Positions 54,227 to 63,678 of a DNA stretch of 64,000 nucleotides are shown one piece after another. The notes below the pieces were generated by a model. The model saw only the letters and a list, made by a program, of their open reading frames with translations. It was not told where the DNA came from and did not search any database. The position numbers and the translations under genes were made by a program. The first letter of the stretch is position 1, and each line of letters begins with the position of its first letter. Source of the stretch: Bog-756 sp963841885 (GTDB lineage: Bacteria > Actinomycetota > Acidimicrobiia > Acidimicrobiales > RAAP-2); assembly GCA_963841885.1 (NCBI GenBank), contig CAWJEK010000031.1:1-64000 (forward strand). Reading direction: 5' to 3'.

Positions 54227-56047
54227 ATGACCGACGCTCCCGCCACCACACTGCCTTTCCACGACCGTTCCGACTTCGAGGACGCGGACCGCGGCTTCCT
54301 CGGAGCGCTCGAGCCGTGCGTCGTGACGGACGCCTCGGGTCGCGTGGTGTGGGACAACGACGCCTACGGATTCCTGGCCGACGAGTGCCCGGACACCGCC
54401 CACCCGAGCCTGTGGCGCCAGGGCCAGCTCGTCTCCCGCCAGGGCCTGTTCGAGGTGTGCGACGGGATCTACCAGGTTCGGGGTCTCGACCTGTCCAACA
54501 TGACCCTGGTGGAGGGCGACGACCGGGGTCATCGTGATCGATCCGCTGATCTCGGCCGAGACGGCGGCGGCGGCCCTCGCTCTCTACCGGTCGCACCGCG
54601 GCGACCGTCCGGTGACCGCGGTCATCTACACCCACGCCCACGTCGACCACTTCGGCGGCGTGCGGGGCGTGCTCGACGGTGAGGTGCCCATCCTGGCTCC
54701 CGACGGGTTCATGGCGTCGGCGGTGTCCGAGAACGTCTACGCCGGCATCGCCATGGCCCGGCGGGCCGTCTACATGTACGGCGCCGCCCTGGAGAAGGGG
54801 CCGGCCGGCCAGATCGGGTGCGGTCTGGGCATGACCAACTCGACCGGGACGGTCGGCCTCGTCGCGCCCACCGTCGACATCACCCGCACCGGCCAGGAGG
54901 AGGTGCTCGACGGGGTCCGCATCGTGTTCCAGGTCACCCCCGGCACCGAGTGTCCCGCCGAGATGAACTTCTACTTCCCCGACCACCGGGCGCTGTGCAT
55001 GGCCGAGAACGCCACCCGCAACCTCCACAACCTGGTGACGCTGCGGGGCGCGCAGGTCCGCGACGCCCGGGTGTGGTCGGCCTACCTCGACGAGGCCATC
55101 GACCTGTTCGCCGCCGGGACCGACGTCGCCTTCGCCTCCCACCACTGGCCGACCTGGGGCGGCGGGCGGGTGGCCGAGTACCTGGCCCTGCAGCGCGACC
55201 TCTACGCCTACCTGCACGACCAGACCCTGCGCCTGATGAACACGGGCCTGAACGGCGCCGAGGCGGCCGAGGCGCTCACCATGCCACCCGCCCTCGAGCA
55301 GGCGTGGCACACCCACGGCTACTACGGCTCGGTCAGCCACAACGTGAAGGCCGTCTACCAGCGCTACCTCGGCTGGTTCGACGGCAACCCGGCCCGCCTC
55401 TGGCCGCACCCGCCGGTCGAGTCCTCGACCCGCTACGTCGAGTGCATGGGCGGTGCCGACGCCGTCGTGGCCAAGGCGGAGGCGTACGCAGCCTCCGGCG
55501 ACCTCCGCTTCGCCGCCGAGCTGCTCGACCGGGTCGTCTTCGCCGAGCCGGACCACCCGACCGCCAAGGTGCGCCTGGCCGGGGTCTTCGACCGGCTCGC
55601 CTACGGCTCGGAGAACGGCACCTGGCGCAACTTCTTCCTGATGGGCGCCCATGAGCTCCGCCACGGGGTCGCCGACGACGCCCCGACGGTGGGGTCGCCC
55701 GAGCTGCTGTCGGCGCTCACCGTCGGCCAGCTGTTCGACGCCGTCGCCATCCTCGTCGTCGGCCCCCAGGCGTGGGACGAGGACCTCACCATCGACTGGA
55801 ACATCACCGACCTCGACGAGACCCACCGGGTGACGCTGCGCAACGGCGTGCTCACGCACCGCCGCGTGCAGGCGCCGCCGAACCGGGGCCGACCTCCGCA
55901 TGGGTCTCACCCGCGCCCAGCTCGTCGGGGTGCTGTTCGGCGGCCCGCTCGACGGAATCGACGTCGACGGCGACACCGGGGTCCTCGACGCGGGTCGCCG
56001 ATGTCGTCCAGTTCCCGGACCGGAACTTCCCGATCGTGACGCCGTGA
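54227..56047 (+). CDS. Alkyl sulfatase/SDS hydrolase-type metallo-beta-lactamase-fold enzyme (three frameshifts)
   Basis: About 606 residues when shifts near 54530 and two near 55880-56000 are repaired. N-terminal part (DRSDFEDADRGFLGAL, GIYQVRGLDLSNMTLVEGD), then the binuclear zinc motif THAHVDHFGG near residue 135, MNFYFPDHRALCMAEN, a dimerisation domain (YYGSVSHNVKAVYQRYLGWF) and a C-terminal SCP2-like domain. This is the order of SdsA1-type linear alkylsulfatases, which release sulfate from detergents such as dodecyl sulfate. No secretion signal seen. ATG 54227. Confidence 0.85.
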
Positions 56048-56066
56048 CCCCGGCGGCCCGGTCCGA

Positions 56067-56475
56067 TCAGCGTGAACAGGTCGACGATGTCCACGACCAG
56101 GAGCGTGAACACCATGGCCCCGACCACCGCGTAGAGCGCCGAGAACATCCACTTCTGATGGTGGTCGGCCAACCAGAACCGTCGGATGCCCAGGAAGTCG
56201 AATGTCAGGGCCAGGACGCCGACGGGGATGGAGATGATCGGCCCGACACCCTTGGCCAGCCCCAGCAGCGGCAGCAGGATGGGCAGCACGATGTAGCTCA
56301 ACAGACACCGGGTGGCGGACAGCAGGATCGACGCGCCGAAGATCCGGTGGGTCGACGACTCGGGGAGTGATGCGGTCTCGTCGGGCACCCGCAGCAGGTG
56401 GCGCATCGCCTGGTCGGCCCGCGACCGCCCTTCGGCGATGCCCGGGGAGGTGGGGGTGGTGACGGTCTGGTCCAC
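56067..56475 (-). CDS. Small multi-helix membrane protein, 3' end uncertain
   Basis: About 136 residues. Polar N terminus (SRADQAMRHLLRVPDE), then helices at about 45-70, 75-93 and 110-133, with LGIRRFWLADHHQKW between. Unknown family. The open frame runs on to 55852 but that part is only the complement of the alkylsulfatase end. A TGA in the neighbouring frame at 56067-56069, just after the last helix, is a more natural end and again implies a one-base error. Convergent with the alkylsulfatase, divergent from the DoxX-Rieske gene. Confidence 0.5.
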
Positions 56476-56554
56476 GTGCCGAGTCTAGACCGGTCGGGGT
56501 GACGATCCACGGGCGTGGCCAGCCACTATCGTGCCGACGCATGAGAGGACGGGC

Positions 56555-57657
56555 ATGAGCGACGGAGCGTCGGCCGGACAGCCGAGGCACGGCCACGCCA
56601 CTCCGGGGTCGGGGACCATGTGGCAGCTCCGAGGTCCCGACGGCACCGTCGCCGCCGGCTGGTACCTCGTCCCGCTCCGGCTCTTCCTCGGGGTGACGTT
56701 CGTCTTCGCCGGGCTCCAGAAGCTGGCCAACCCGGATTTCTTCCGGGCGTCGAGCCCGATCTCCATCCACGCCCAGCTGGTCGGCTCCAGCCGCACGAGT
56801 CCGATCGGCGGCCTGCTCGGGCATCTCGTGGGCTCGGCGTCCGGGATCGGCGCGCTCATCGCGGTGGCCGAGGTGGCCATCGGTGTCGGTGCCCTGCTCG
56901 GCCTCCTCGACCCGGGTGGCGGCCGTCGGAGGGATGCTCGTGTCCTTCAGCCTGTTCCTCGCCATCTCCTTCCACTCGCGGCCGTACTTCACCGGATCGG
57001 ACATCGTCTTCTTCTTCGCCTGGACCCCGCTCGTGCTGGCCGGCGCCGGCGGGGCGCCGGCCCTGGACACGTGGCTGGCCCGCCGACGGGTGGCCGCGGC
57101 CGACCGGGCCCCGTCCCCGGACGCCGTCCCCGAGGGCGCCCTGACCCGTGGCGCGGTGGTGGGCATCATCGCCGCGGCGAGCGCCGTGTTGATCGGCGTG
57201 GTGGCCGGCGTCGGGCCGAGCCCTCGCGCCGGCGTCCACCACCGCCGCCAACACCCTCCACGCCGGCGCCCGACCACCACCACCGGGACGCCGACCACCG
57301 CCGCCGGTTCCGGCGCCACCACCACCCCGACCACCGCGCCGCAGCCCCCGGGAACCGCCATCGGGGCCGCTTCGCAGGTCCCGGTGGGCGGATCGGCCGC
57401 CTTCAACGACCCGCCAGACGGGGGACCCGTCGATCGTCATCCAGCAGACCGCCGACGACTTCAAGGCCTACGACGCCATCTGTCCCCACGCCGGCTGCAC
57501 CGTCGCCTACCAGGCCTCGGCCAAGATCATCGCCTGCCCGTGCCACGGCTCGGAGTTCAACCCGGCCAACGGTGACGTGATCCAGGGACCGGCGACCTCC
57601 GGCCTGACCCCCATCAAGGTCGTCAAGGGGTCTGACGGGAACCTCTACGTGGTCTAG
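56555..57657 (+). CDS. DoxX/DoxD-like membrane protein fused to a Rieske 2Fe-2S domain (frameshifted)
   Basis: About 367 residues after repairing shifts near 56928, near 57230 and near 57425. N-terminal four-helix DoxX-type part (LRLFLGVTFVFAGLQKLANP, AEVAIGVGALLGL, FHSRPYFTGSDIVFFFAW), a further helix near 57150-57210, a Thr/Pro-rich linker, then a Rieske domain with both ligand loops, CPHAGC and CPCHGSEF (57484-57560). The Rieske domain should face outside, as its linker follows the last helix. DoxD-type proteins couple thiosulfate or other donors to quinone; the substrate here is unknown. Confidence 0.8.
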
Positions 57658-57730
57658 TGGCGGATTCCCCCATCGTCACCCACTCCACTAGGCTGCGACC
57701 GTTGTCGTCTCCTGGCGGCGGCGCATCCTG

Positions 57731-58908
57731 ATGACCGCAGCCACCGACCAGACCTCCGCAGATCCTGGACCCCGGTCCGACGGCGGCGTCGGCGCGTACG
57801 GACTGGGTCTCGGCCATCCCGTTCTTCCTGGTCCACCTGGCCCCGCTGGCCGCCGTCTTCGTCACCGTCACCTGGCAGGACTGGGTGCTGTGCGCCGTCC
57901 TCTACGTGACGCGCATGTTCTGCATCACCGCCGGCTACCACCGCTACTTTTCGCACCGGGCCTACAAGATGGGTCGGGTGCCGCAATTCCTCATGGCCTT
58001 CGGCGGCACCACCGCGGTGCAGAAGGGCCCCCTCTGGTGGGCCAGCCACCACCGCATCCACCACCGCTTCACCGACCTCGACGGTGACGTCCACTCACCC
58101 CGCGACGGATTCTGGTGGAGTCACGTGGGCTGGATCCTGTCGACCAAGTACAAGGACACCGATCTCGACGGGATCAAGGACTTCGCGGCGTTCCCCGAAC
58201 TGCGCTGGCTGGAGCGCCACAACTGGATCGGCCCGTGGTCGCTCGGCATCGCCTCGTTCCTGTTCTTCGGGTGGGGTGGCCTCCTGATCGGGTTCTTCCT
58301 GTCCACCGTCCTGCTGTGGCACGGCACCTTCCTCGTGAACTCGATGGCCCACGTGACCGGGCGGCGCCGGTACGCCACCCCGGACACCAGCCGCAACTCG
58401 CTGCGTCATCGCCGTCATCACCGGCGGGGAGGGTTGGCACAACAACCATCACTACCTGCCGGCCTCGGTGCGCCAGGGCTTCCGCTGGTGGGAGTTCGAC
58501 CCCACCTGGTACCTCCTGAAGGGCCTGGCCGCCGTGCACATCGTCTCCGACCTGCGGAACCCGCCGGCCCGCCTGCTCGACCAGGCCCGGGTGCGGGACG
58601 GTGCCTTCGACATCGGCATGTTCCGCTCCTACTGGGAGCGGGCCGCCAAGGTCACCGGTGAACGCATCGCCGACCTGAGCGCCCGCCCATTGCCACCGTC
58701 CCCGGAGGTGGCCGAGGTCGTGCCGACCGACGGCGGGCCGACTGCGGTGCCGCCACCGCCGACCGCCTCCGAGGAGCAGCTCTCGGCACTCGCCGGCCTG
58801 ATCACGCGGGCCCTCGAGACCGCCGATCAGTTGGCCGCCGTGACCCGGCGCCGGAAGGGGACCAAGGTGGCGTCGGATACCGACGCCGCCGAGACCCCTC
58901 CCGAATGA
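57731..58908 (+). CDS. Membrane fatty acyl-CoA desaturase (frameshifted)
   Basis: About 392 residues after repairing shifts near 57785 and 58405. All three His boxes of delta-9-type desaturases are present: HRYFSHR (57938), HHRIHHRF (58047) and, across the second repair, GWHNNHHYLP (58433). Helices flank them. The C-terminal extension of about 90 residues is polar, with KGTKVAS near the end. Introduces a double bond in acyl chains at the membrane. The stop overlaps the HAD gene start (ATGA). Confidence 0.88.
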
Positions 58909-59699
58909 ATCCGCTGCCGGCCGAGGTGGCCGAGGCGCAGATCTGGATCGTGGACCTCGACGGCGTGCTGTGGTTGGCGGGCGATCCCATCGGCGACGTG
59001 GCGTCGGCCGTCGGCCGACCTGCGGGCCCGGGGCGACGGGTGGTCTTCGCCACCAACAATTCGGCGCCGACCACCGACGAGCTCATCGCCCGGCTCGCCC
59101 GCATCGGCATCGAGGCCGTGGCCGAGGACCTCGTGACGTCCGCCCGGGTGGCCGCCTCCCTGCTCGAGCCGGGTACCCGTGCCCACGTCCTGGCCGAAGG
59201 CGGTCTCGTCGAGGCCCTCCTGGAACGTGGTGTCGAGGTAGCCGACTCCGGTCCCCGTGACGTGGCCGTCGTCGGCTGGAGCCGCGACTTCGACTTCGGC
59301 CGTCTGGCGGCCGTGTCCACCGTCGCCCGCGACAGCGGCCGGCTGATCGCCACCAACTCCGATCCCGTCCACCCGACCCCGGACGGGCTGATGCCCGGGT
59401 CCGGAGCGTTGCTGGCCGCCGTCGCCACCGCGTCCGGAGTGGAGCCGGTGGTGGCCGGCAAGCCGAACCCGCCGATGGTCGCCTACCTGCGCGAGCACGT
59501 GCTCGACGGTCACGGCACCCGGGCGGTCATGGTGGGGGACCAGCCGGCCACCGACGGCAGGCTGGCCGAACGGATCGGGATTCCGTTCGTGCTCGTCGAT
59601 TCAGGGGTCACCGCGCCGGGTACGACCGTCGACGCCTGCCCGGTGGCGCTCCGGGCCCCCGACTTCGTGTCGGTGGTGGCCGGGCTGCGTACGCCATGA
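58905..59699 (+). CDS. HAD-superfamily phosphatase, NagD/IIA type
   Basis: 264 residues. Motif I VDLDGVLW near residue 16 with nucleophile Asp, motif II FATNNSAP, motif III Lys in VVAGKPNPPM, and motif IV VGDQPATDGRLA. A IIA cap lies between motifs II and III. Releases phosphate from a small metabolite, unspecified. In actinobacteria this gene stands just before the tlyA-nadK-recN group, as here. Coupled by ATGA to the desaturase. Confidence 0.9.
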   Translation: MNPLPAEVAEAQIWIVDLDGVLWLAGDPIGDVASAVGRPAGPGRRVVFATNNSAPTTDELIARLARIGIEAVAEDLVTSARVAASLLEPGTRAHVLAEGGLVEALLERGVEVADSGPRDVAVVGWSRDFDFGRLAAVSTVARDSGRLIATNSDPVHPTPDGLMPGSGALLAAVATASGVEPVVAGKPNPPMVAYLREHVLDGHGTRAVMVGDQPATDGRLAERIGIPFVLVDSGVTAPGTTVDACPVALRAPDFVSVVAGLRTP

Positions 59700-59709
59700 T
59701 GCACCATTT

Positions 59710-59752
59710 AGCAAGCAAATTGCTTGCTCGCCGCTAACTCTCCAGGTAGACT
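59710..59752 (+). promoter_or_regulatory. Promoter with overlapping 19-nt palindrome
   Basis: Palindrome agcaagcaaattgcttgct (59710-59728), two 9-base arms around one A, strikingly AT-rich for this DNA. It overlaps a -35 TTGCTC (59724-59729). A 17-base spacer leads to -10 TAGACT (59747-59752). The ATG at 59760 lies 7 bases further, so the transcript is predicted to be leaderless. Confidence 0.55.
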
Positions 59753-59759
59753 GCTCCCT

Positions 59760-60297
59760 ATGGCCACCAACGACTCGCTACAGCGCTACATCGACGCCGG
59801 CATCGCCTTCACCCACATGACCCGGAAGAAGGCCGAGGAGCTCGTGCTCCGAGCTCGTCAAGAGCGGCGACATCCAGACCGACGAGGCGAAGGCCCGGGT
59901 CGACGAGCTCCTCGAGCGGGGCCGTCAGGGCACCGAGATCATCGTGTCGGCCGTCCGCTCCGAGGTGTCGCGTCAACTCGGCACCGTCGGGATCACCAAC
60001 CTCGAGGACCTCGCCACCCAGGTGGCCGCTCTGCTGGGCCGCTCCGGTGCCAACCCGGCCAAGAAGACGGCCGCCAAGAAGACGGCCGCCAAGAAGGCCC
60101 CGGCGAAGAAGGCTGCGGCCAAGAAGACGGCTGCCAAGAAGACGGCTGCCAAGAAGACGACCCCGGCCAAGAAGACGACTGCGAAGAAGGCTGTGGCCAA
60201 GAAGGCGCCCGCCAAGAAGTCGGCTGCCAAGAAGGCCCCCGCCACGGAGGCGGCACCCGCACCCGGTTCCTCCGGTACGCCAGGAACGGCCGACTGA
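59760..60297 (+). CDS. Phasin/histone H1-like protein with lysine-alanine repeat tail (one frameshift)
   Basis: About 179 residues after restoring one G near 59850 (LRELVKSGDIQ). The N-terminal 100 residues are helical (SLQRYIDAGIAFTHMTRKKA, DEAKARVDELLERGRQGTE), like PhaF/PhaI-type phasins or PHA-synthesis regulators. The last 75 residues are AAKK/PAKK repeats (60060-60245), like histone H1 and PhaF tails that bind DNA. Likely links to DNA or polymer granules; which one is not clear. Predicted leaderless mRNA. The stop overlaps the tlyA start as CTGA. Confidence 0.7.
60060..60245 (+). repeat. Imperfect codon repeats encoding the AAKK tail
   Basis: About fifteen tandem copies of 9-15 base units built on gccaagaag(acg/gcc), all in frame, coding Ala/Thr/Pro-Lys-Lys. 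Repeat number may vary between strains or be misassembled. Confidence 0.8.
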
Positions 60298-61065
60298 CGT
60301 CACCCGCCCGCCAGCGCCTCGACCGGGCGTTGGTCGCCCGCAAGCTCGCCGACAGCCGTCCGCAGGCCGTCGAGCTCATCGCCCGCGGCATCGTGCTGGT
60401 GTCGGGCTCCATCGCCGACAAACCGGCCCGGATGGTCTCGCCCGCCGAACCCATCGAGCTCCTCGGGGACCCGCCGGCCTTCGTGAGCCGGGGCGGTGAC
60501 AAGCTGCGGGCCGCGCTGGACCGGTTCGACCTCGACCCGACGGGACGGCGGGCACTCGACGCCGGGGCGTCCACGGGCGGGTTCACCGACTGCCTCCTGC
60601 AGGCCGGGGCCGCCCACGTCTTCGCGGTCGACGTGGGTCACGGTCAGCTCCACCCGCGATCGCGGAACCACGCCGACGTCACGGACCTGGAACGTCTCGA
60701 CGTCCGCCAGGTCTCCCTCGACACGGTGGGCGGCGTCCCCGTCGACCTGGTGGTGGCCGACCTGTCGTTCATCTCCGCCACCCGCGCCGTGCCCGTGCTG
60801 GTCGGCGACGTGGCGGAGCCGGGCTCCCCGGTGGTGGTCCTGGTGAAGCCCCAGTTCGAGGCCGGCCGGGTGGAGGCGTCACGCGGGCGGGGGGTCATAC
60901 GGGACCCCGTCGTCCACCGTCGCACCCTCGGGGAGGTGGCAACCGCGCTTGGCGACGCCGGAGCAGTCATCATGGGGGCCATGCCGTCGCCGATCACCGG
61001 GCACTCCGGAAACGTCGAGTTCCTCCTGTACGCCCGGACCCCGGGCGGCGGGGGAGCGGGTGTAA
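60294..61065 (+). CDS. tlyA: TlyA-type rRNA 2'-O-methyltransferase / hemolysin-A family
   Basis: About 256 residues. N-terminal S4 RNA-binding domain (RLDRALVARKLADSRPQAVE), then a SAM methyltransferase of the RrmJ type: VSRGGDKLRAAL, DAGASTGGFTDCLL, DLVVADLSFIS, VKPQFEAGR. In mycobacteria TlyA methylates 16S and 23S rRNA and gives capreomycin sensitivity. No ATG/GTG lies at the expected start; CTG 60294 overlaps the previous stop (CTGA), so a CTG start or a lost base is likely. The frame runs open past the normal end; one extra G near 61052 would give the TAA at 61063-61065. Confidence 0.88.
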
Positions 61066-61134
61066 CCGATGTGGACGCAGCTCATCGACGGAGCGGTCGC
61101 CGAGGCCCATCCCCCCGCGGCGGAGGACTGAGCG

Positions 61135-61959
61135 GTGGTCCGGATCGCCTTCGCCCTCCATCCCGACCGGCCCGAGGCCGGGGCGCTGGCCGACCGGGCC
61201 GTCGCCTGGCTCGGCGAACGCGGCCACGAGGCCGTGCGGGCCCGGACCCCCGGAGGGGCGCCCGACCTCGAAGGCGTCGACCTCCTGGTCAGTCTGGGCG
61301 GGGACGGCACCCTGCTACGGGCGGTGGACAGCGCCCTGGTCGGATCCGTCCCCGTCATGGGCGTCAATCTGGGCCGGCTCGGCTACCTCACCGAGGTCGA
61401 GCCCGCCGGCCTGGAGGACGCGCTCGAGCGGTTCCTCGACGGCCGGTACGAGGTCGAGGAGCGTATGACCCTGTCGGTCACGGCCCGTCGCCCCGACGGT
61501 TCGGTGTCCGACGACCGGTGCGCCCTCAACGAGGCCACCGTCGAGAAGACGGTGCCCGGCCACACCGTGCGGATAGCCGCCTCGATCGACGGCCATCCGT
61601 TCGTCACCTACGCCGCCGACGGGCTGCTGACCTCCACGCCGACCGGCTCGACGGCCTACAACCTGTCGGCCCGGGGCCCGCTGCTCTCCCCCCGCCTGCG
61701 GGCGCTCATCCTGACGCCGGTGTCTCCCCACATGCTCTTCGACCGTCCCCTGGTGCTCGACGCCGACCAGCTCGTCCATCTCGAGATCCTCGGTCCCCGC
61801 CCGGCCGTGCTGGTGGTCGACGGCCTGACGGTCGCCACGCTCGAGCCGGGGTCGACCGTCGACTACCGCGAGGGGGAGCGGCCGGCCCGCCTCGTCACCT
61901 TCGGCGCCCGGGACTTCCACGCCATCCTGCGGGCCAAGTTCCACCTGGCCGACCGGTAG
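61135..61959 (+). CDS. nadK: NAD kinase
   Basis: 274 residues. Phosphorylates NAD to NADP using ATP or polyphosphate. Catalytic GGDGT in VSLGGDGTLLRAV near residue 55, MGVNLGRLGYLTEV, the NE motif in CALNEATVEK, and the substrate-binding TPTGSTAYNLSARGPL near 165. GTG start at 61135, with GGAGGACTGAGCG upstream. Lies between tlyA and recN, the usual actinobacterial order. Intact. Confidence 0.96.
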   Translation: MVRIAFALHPDRPEAGALADRAVAWLGERGHEAVRARTPGGAPDLEGVDLLVSLGGDGTLLRAVDSALVGSVPVMGVNLGRLGYLTEVEPAGLEDALERFLDGRYEVEERMTLSVTARRPDGSVSDDRCALNEATVEKTVPGHTVRIAASIDGHPFVTYAADGLLTSTPTGSTAYNLSARGPLLSPRLRALILTPVSPHMLFDRPLVLDADQLVHLEILGPRPAVLVVDGLTVATLEPGSTVDYREGERPARLVTFGARDFHAILRAKFHLADR

Positions 61960-61965
61960 GGTCCC

Positions 61966-63577
61966 GTGCGTCACCTGCTGGTGGAGCTCCACGTGCGCGA
62001 CCTCGGGGTCATCGACGACGTGACCGTCCCCCTCGGCACCCGGCATGACCGCCCTGACCGGTGAGACCGGGGCCGGAAAGACGCTCCTGGTCGGGGCCCT
62101 CAGTCTGCTCCTGGGCGGGAGGGCCGACCCGTCGGTGGTCCGGTCCGGGGCGGACGAGGCCCTCGTCGAGGGCCGGTTCACCGACATCGAAGGCGACGAC
62201 GAGGTGACCCTGGCCCGGACGGTGGCCCGGGAGGGCCGCTCGCGGGCCTGGGTCGACGGCCGCATGGTGCCCATGGGCGCCCTGGGCGAGGCCGCCGCCG
62301 GTCTGCTCGAACTCCACGGCCAGCACCAGCACCGCACCCTGGTCGTGCCCGAGGCCCAGCGGCGGGCCCTGGATGCCTTCGGGGCCGTCGACACGGGGCC
62401 GATGGATACCGCCCGGGCCCGACTGGCCCGCCTCCTTCGGGAGGCCGAGGGCCTGGGGGGCGACGCCCGGCAACGGGCCCGGGAGGTCGAGGTGCTGGCC
62501 TTCCAGGTCGACGAGGTCGAGTCGGCGGGCCTCACCGGGCCCGAGGAGGAGGAGGTGTTGGCGACCGAGGAGGAGCGGCTGGCCGAGGCGTCGGCCCACC
62601 GGGCGGCGGCCGCCTCCGCCCTCAGCGCCCTCACCGGCTCGGACGGCGGCCCAGGCAATCCCGGGGCCATGGACCGCCTGGGCGAAGCGTCGGGGGCCCT
62701 CGCCGCGAGGACCCCCCTCGAACCGCTCGACCGCCGGGTGCGCGGCATCATGGCCGACGTGGCCGACGTGGCCGCCGAGCTGCGCGAGGTGGTGGAGACG
62801 TGGGAGGACGATCCCGCCCGGCTCGAGGAGGTGCGGGCCCGGCGCCAGCTCCTGTTCGAGTTGAAGCGCAAGTACGGGGACACCCTCGACGAGGTCATCG
62901 CCTTCGCCCGTGACGGCCGGGTCCGTCTGGGCGAGTTGGCCGGGGCGGAGGCCCGGGCGGCCGCCCTCGACGCCGAGATCGCCCGGGCGCGGGCCGAGGT
63001 GGCCGACGCGGAGGCCGGGGTGGCCCGGGCGCGACGCGCGGCCGCCCCGGTGCTGGCCTCCGAGATCGAGGCGACCCTCCACGACCTGGCCATGCCGTCG
63101 GCCCGCTTCGCCATCCGTGTCGAGGGCGACGCCAGCGGCGACCACGTCACCTTCGAACTGGCGGCCAACCCCGGTGAGGCGGCGCTCCCGCTGGCCAAGG
63201 CGGCATCGGGCGGCGAGCTGTCGCGGACCATGCTGGCCGTGCGGCTGGCCCTCACCGACGCGCCCGGGGTGCTGGTGTTCGACGAGGTGGACGCCGGGGT
63301 CGGCGGCCGGGCCGCCACCGCGGTGGGTGCCGCCCTGGCCGGGCTCGGGCAGTACGCGCAGGTTCTGGTGGTCACGCACCTGGCCCAGGTGGCGGCCCAG
63401 GCCGACCACCAGGTCGGGGTGCGCAAGGTCGAGCAGGGGGGTCGCACGCGGTCCCAGGTCACCGTCCTCGACGGCCCCGGACGGGTGATCGAGGTCAGTC
63501 GGATGCTCTCGGGCAGCCCGGACTCCGAGGCGGCCCGCCGACATGCCCGGGAGCTCCTCGGTGAGCGGGCCCGCTGA
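61966..63577 (+). CDS. recN: DNA repair protein RecN (one frameshift near start)
   Basis: About 537 residues. SMC-like ATPase for double-strand break repair. Walker A GETGAGKT near residue 30, LELHGQHQHRTL (the RecN Q-loop region), a coiled-coil middle (about 160-340), signature ASGGELSRTMLAVRL, Walker B VLVFDEVDAGVGG and HLAQVAAQAD. The first 25 residues are in another frame: one extra C near 62038 separates VPLGTG from MTALTG. GTG 61966, six bases after the nadK stop. Confidence 0.93.
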
Positions 63578-63642
63578 CCCGGGTGGCGGTGAAGCCTCCG
63601 AGCGGCGCCGCAGGGTCCGCCCGAAGGCGTCGCGCGTTCCGG

Positions 63643-63648
63643 TAGCCT
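63643..63648 (+). promoter_or_regulatory. Candidate -10 element for pyrG
   Basis: TAGCCT in a ggTAGCCT context, 31 bases before the ATG at 63679, similar to the ggTAGCGT before secG. No clear -35. Confidence 0.2.
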
Positions 63649-63678
63649 CGGCGGGTGCGCGATGGTGACGGTCCGGAC

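Noticed and set aside
60060..60245. Regular repeats that might suggest a CRISPR or minisatellite
   Set aside because: Units are 9-15 bases, contiguous and in frame, and encode the Ala-Lys-Lys tail of a histone/phasin-like protein; there are no spacers.
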